A stretch of 64,000 bases of DNA from Nemopilema nomurai. Taxonomy: Eukaryota > Cnidaria > Scyphozoa > Rhizostomeae > Rhizostomatidae. The stretch covers positions 2,997,560-3,061,559 of the forward strand of contig ML133383.1 of NCBI GenBank assembly GCA_003864495.1, in the 5' to 3' direction. Within the stretch, counting starts at the first letter, position 1. Every line of letters begins with the position of its first letter. A program made the position numbers and the translations under genes. Positions 63,701 through 64,000 of the stretch are shown here, piece after piece. A model generated the notes under the pieces. That model searched no databases and was not told the origin of the DNA. It worked only from the letters and a program-made list of their open reading frames with translations.

Positions 63701-64000
63701 TCGATCAAATACTCTGGGGCATTCGCTGCTTGGGAAACAACATCTTCACTTATTACCTCTTCTTCAACATAATCAATTCCCCATGATGAATCACCGGCGT
63801 ATTTACTTTGAGACTTCTCTGAAGAATCATCTTCCTTCCCAGTCTGTTCTTTGAGCCTTTTGACCTCTTCGTACAACTCAATGTGTTTTATTTGCTCTTT
63901 CATCAAGTCATTTTGCAGCTCTCGCTTTTGCGATCTCAGAGTTGAAACTTCTTCACTCAGATATTTCTCCCGACTCAGAATGTCCTCCAACGTGCTTTTC
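60574..64000 (-). CDS. Coiled-coil protein with C-terminal F5/8-type-C (discoidin-like) domain, 5' end missing
   Basis: Exons read from the right edge: 62235-64000 (open at the edge), 61865-62013, 61169-61380, 60574-60724. They join in frame to give 758 visible residues. The first 588 are an acidic, lysine-rich segment with a basic patch (RNKRRGKKASRK), then long heptad-type coiled coils rich in E, K, L and R. Residues from about 589 to 750 form a galactose-binding-like domain with GIIYNLATKNG, WVLEGSLDASQW and RYLRIRITGPNAS, and end in LYIGGLEIFG. These motifs match the discoidin-like domain of HECTD1-type proteins. The visible part has no signal peptide or membrane segment, so a cytoplasmic scaffold or binding role is likely. 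A phase-1 donor (GTAAAA) overlaps the last codons, so further exons downstream are possible. Confidence 0.82.
61169..61380 (-). CDS. Discoidin-like domain, exon 2 of 3
   Basis: Enters in phase 0 and leaves in phase 2. SWFQLDFGHDVTVVPESYSL and WVLEGSLDASQWHTL are the central strands of the galactose-binding-like fold. Confidence 0.88.
61432..61790. repeat. Pentanucleotide microsatellite (CATAT)n
   Basis: A long run of CATAT units, pure between about 61540 and 61660 and degenerate at both ends. It fills most of the 484-base intron between two discoidin exons. Confidence 0.95.
61865..62013 (-). CDS. Discoidin-like domain, exon 1 of 3
   Basis: Acceptor CTTTTGTAG, donor GTATTT; enters in phase 1, leaves in phase 0. 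It encodes the N-terminal strands (GIIYNLATKNG, EWQNPASVG). Confidence 0.85.
62235..64000 (-). CDS. Coiled-coil exon of the minus-strand gene (partial)
   Basis: A single long exon of at least 1766 bases, open to the window edge and ending in phase 1 at donor GTAAGC. It carries all the visible coiled coil and the acidic segment. Confidence 0.88.

Noticed and set aside
1..64000. tRNA, rRNA, CRISPR or bacterial-type operon features
   Set aside because: I looked for tRNA B-box motifs, regularly spaced identical repeats with unique spacers and closely packed ORFs and found none. The tandem arrays seen are mini- and microsatellites.

Overview
The window is eukaryotic nuclear DNA from an animal. 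It is AT-rich and sparsely coding. Its genes are split by GT-AG introns, and cadherin repeats, a secreted cysteine-rich protein and a discoidin-like domain are all readable. A marine invertebrate, possibly a cnidarian, fits best. That placement is inference from gene style and is weak.

Layout. Positions 1-14697 hold no gene I can recognise, only short repeats. Positions 14698-39114 (+) hold one cadherin-superfamily receptor gene that can be assembled completely. It has 22 exons with compatible phases, from signal-peptide exon to stop codon, and encodes 990 residues: six extracellular cadherin (EC) repeats, a membrane-adjacent domain, one transmembrane helix and a cytoplasmic tail of about 185 residues with an arginine run. 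Introns 1 and 2 are long (4.9 and 7.2 kb); the rest are mostly below 1.3 kb.

Positions 44445-46099 (+) hold a compact gene for a secreted 146-residue protein with 12 mature cysteines. Its upstream region has an AGGTCA everted repeat, an E-box, a perfect CRE palindrome and a TATA box. A leader intron precedes the single coding exon.

Positions 49187-50953 are repeat-rich: a minisatellite that changes from a 45-bp monomer to an 89-bp dimer, a run of CCAAT-containing units, and a foldback element made of two tandem hairpins. Positions 53178-59832 contain several phase-compatible candidate mini-exons on the minus strand that I could not assign to a protein.

Positions 60574-64000 (-) hold the 3' part of a gene whose 5' end lies outside the window. 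It encodes a long acidic/coiled-coil region followed by an F5/8-type-C (discoidin, galactose-binding-like) domain of the kind seen in HECTD1. A pentanucleotide microsatellite fills most of one of its short introns.

The three genes show no sign of acting together. The cadherin and the small cysteine-rich protein are extracellular or surface products. The coiled-coil/discoidin protein looks intracellular, since its visible part has no signal peptide or membrane segment.
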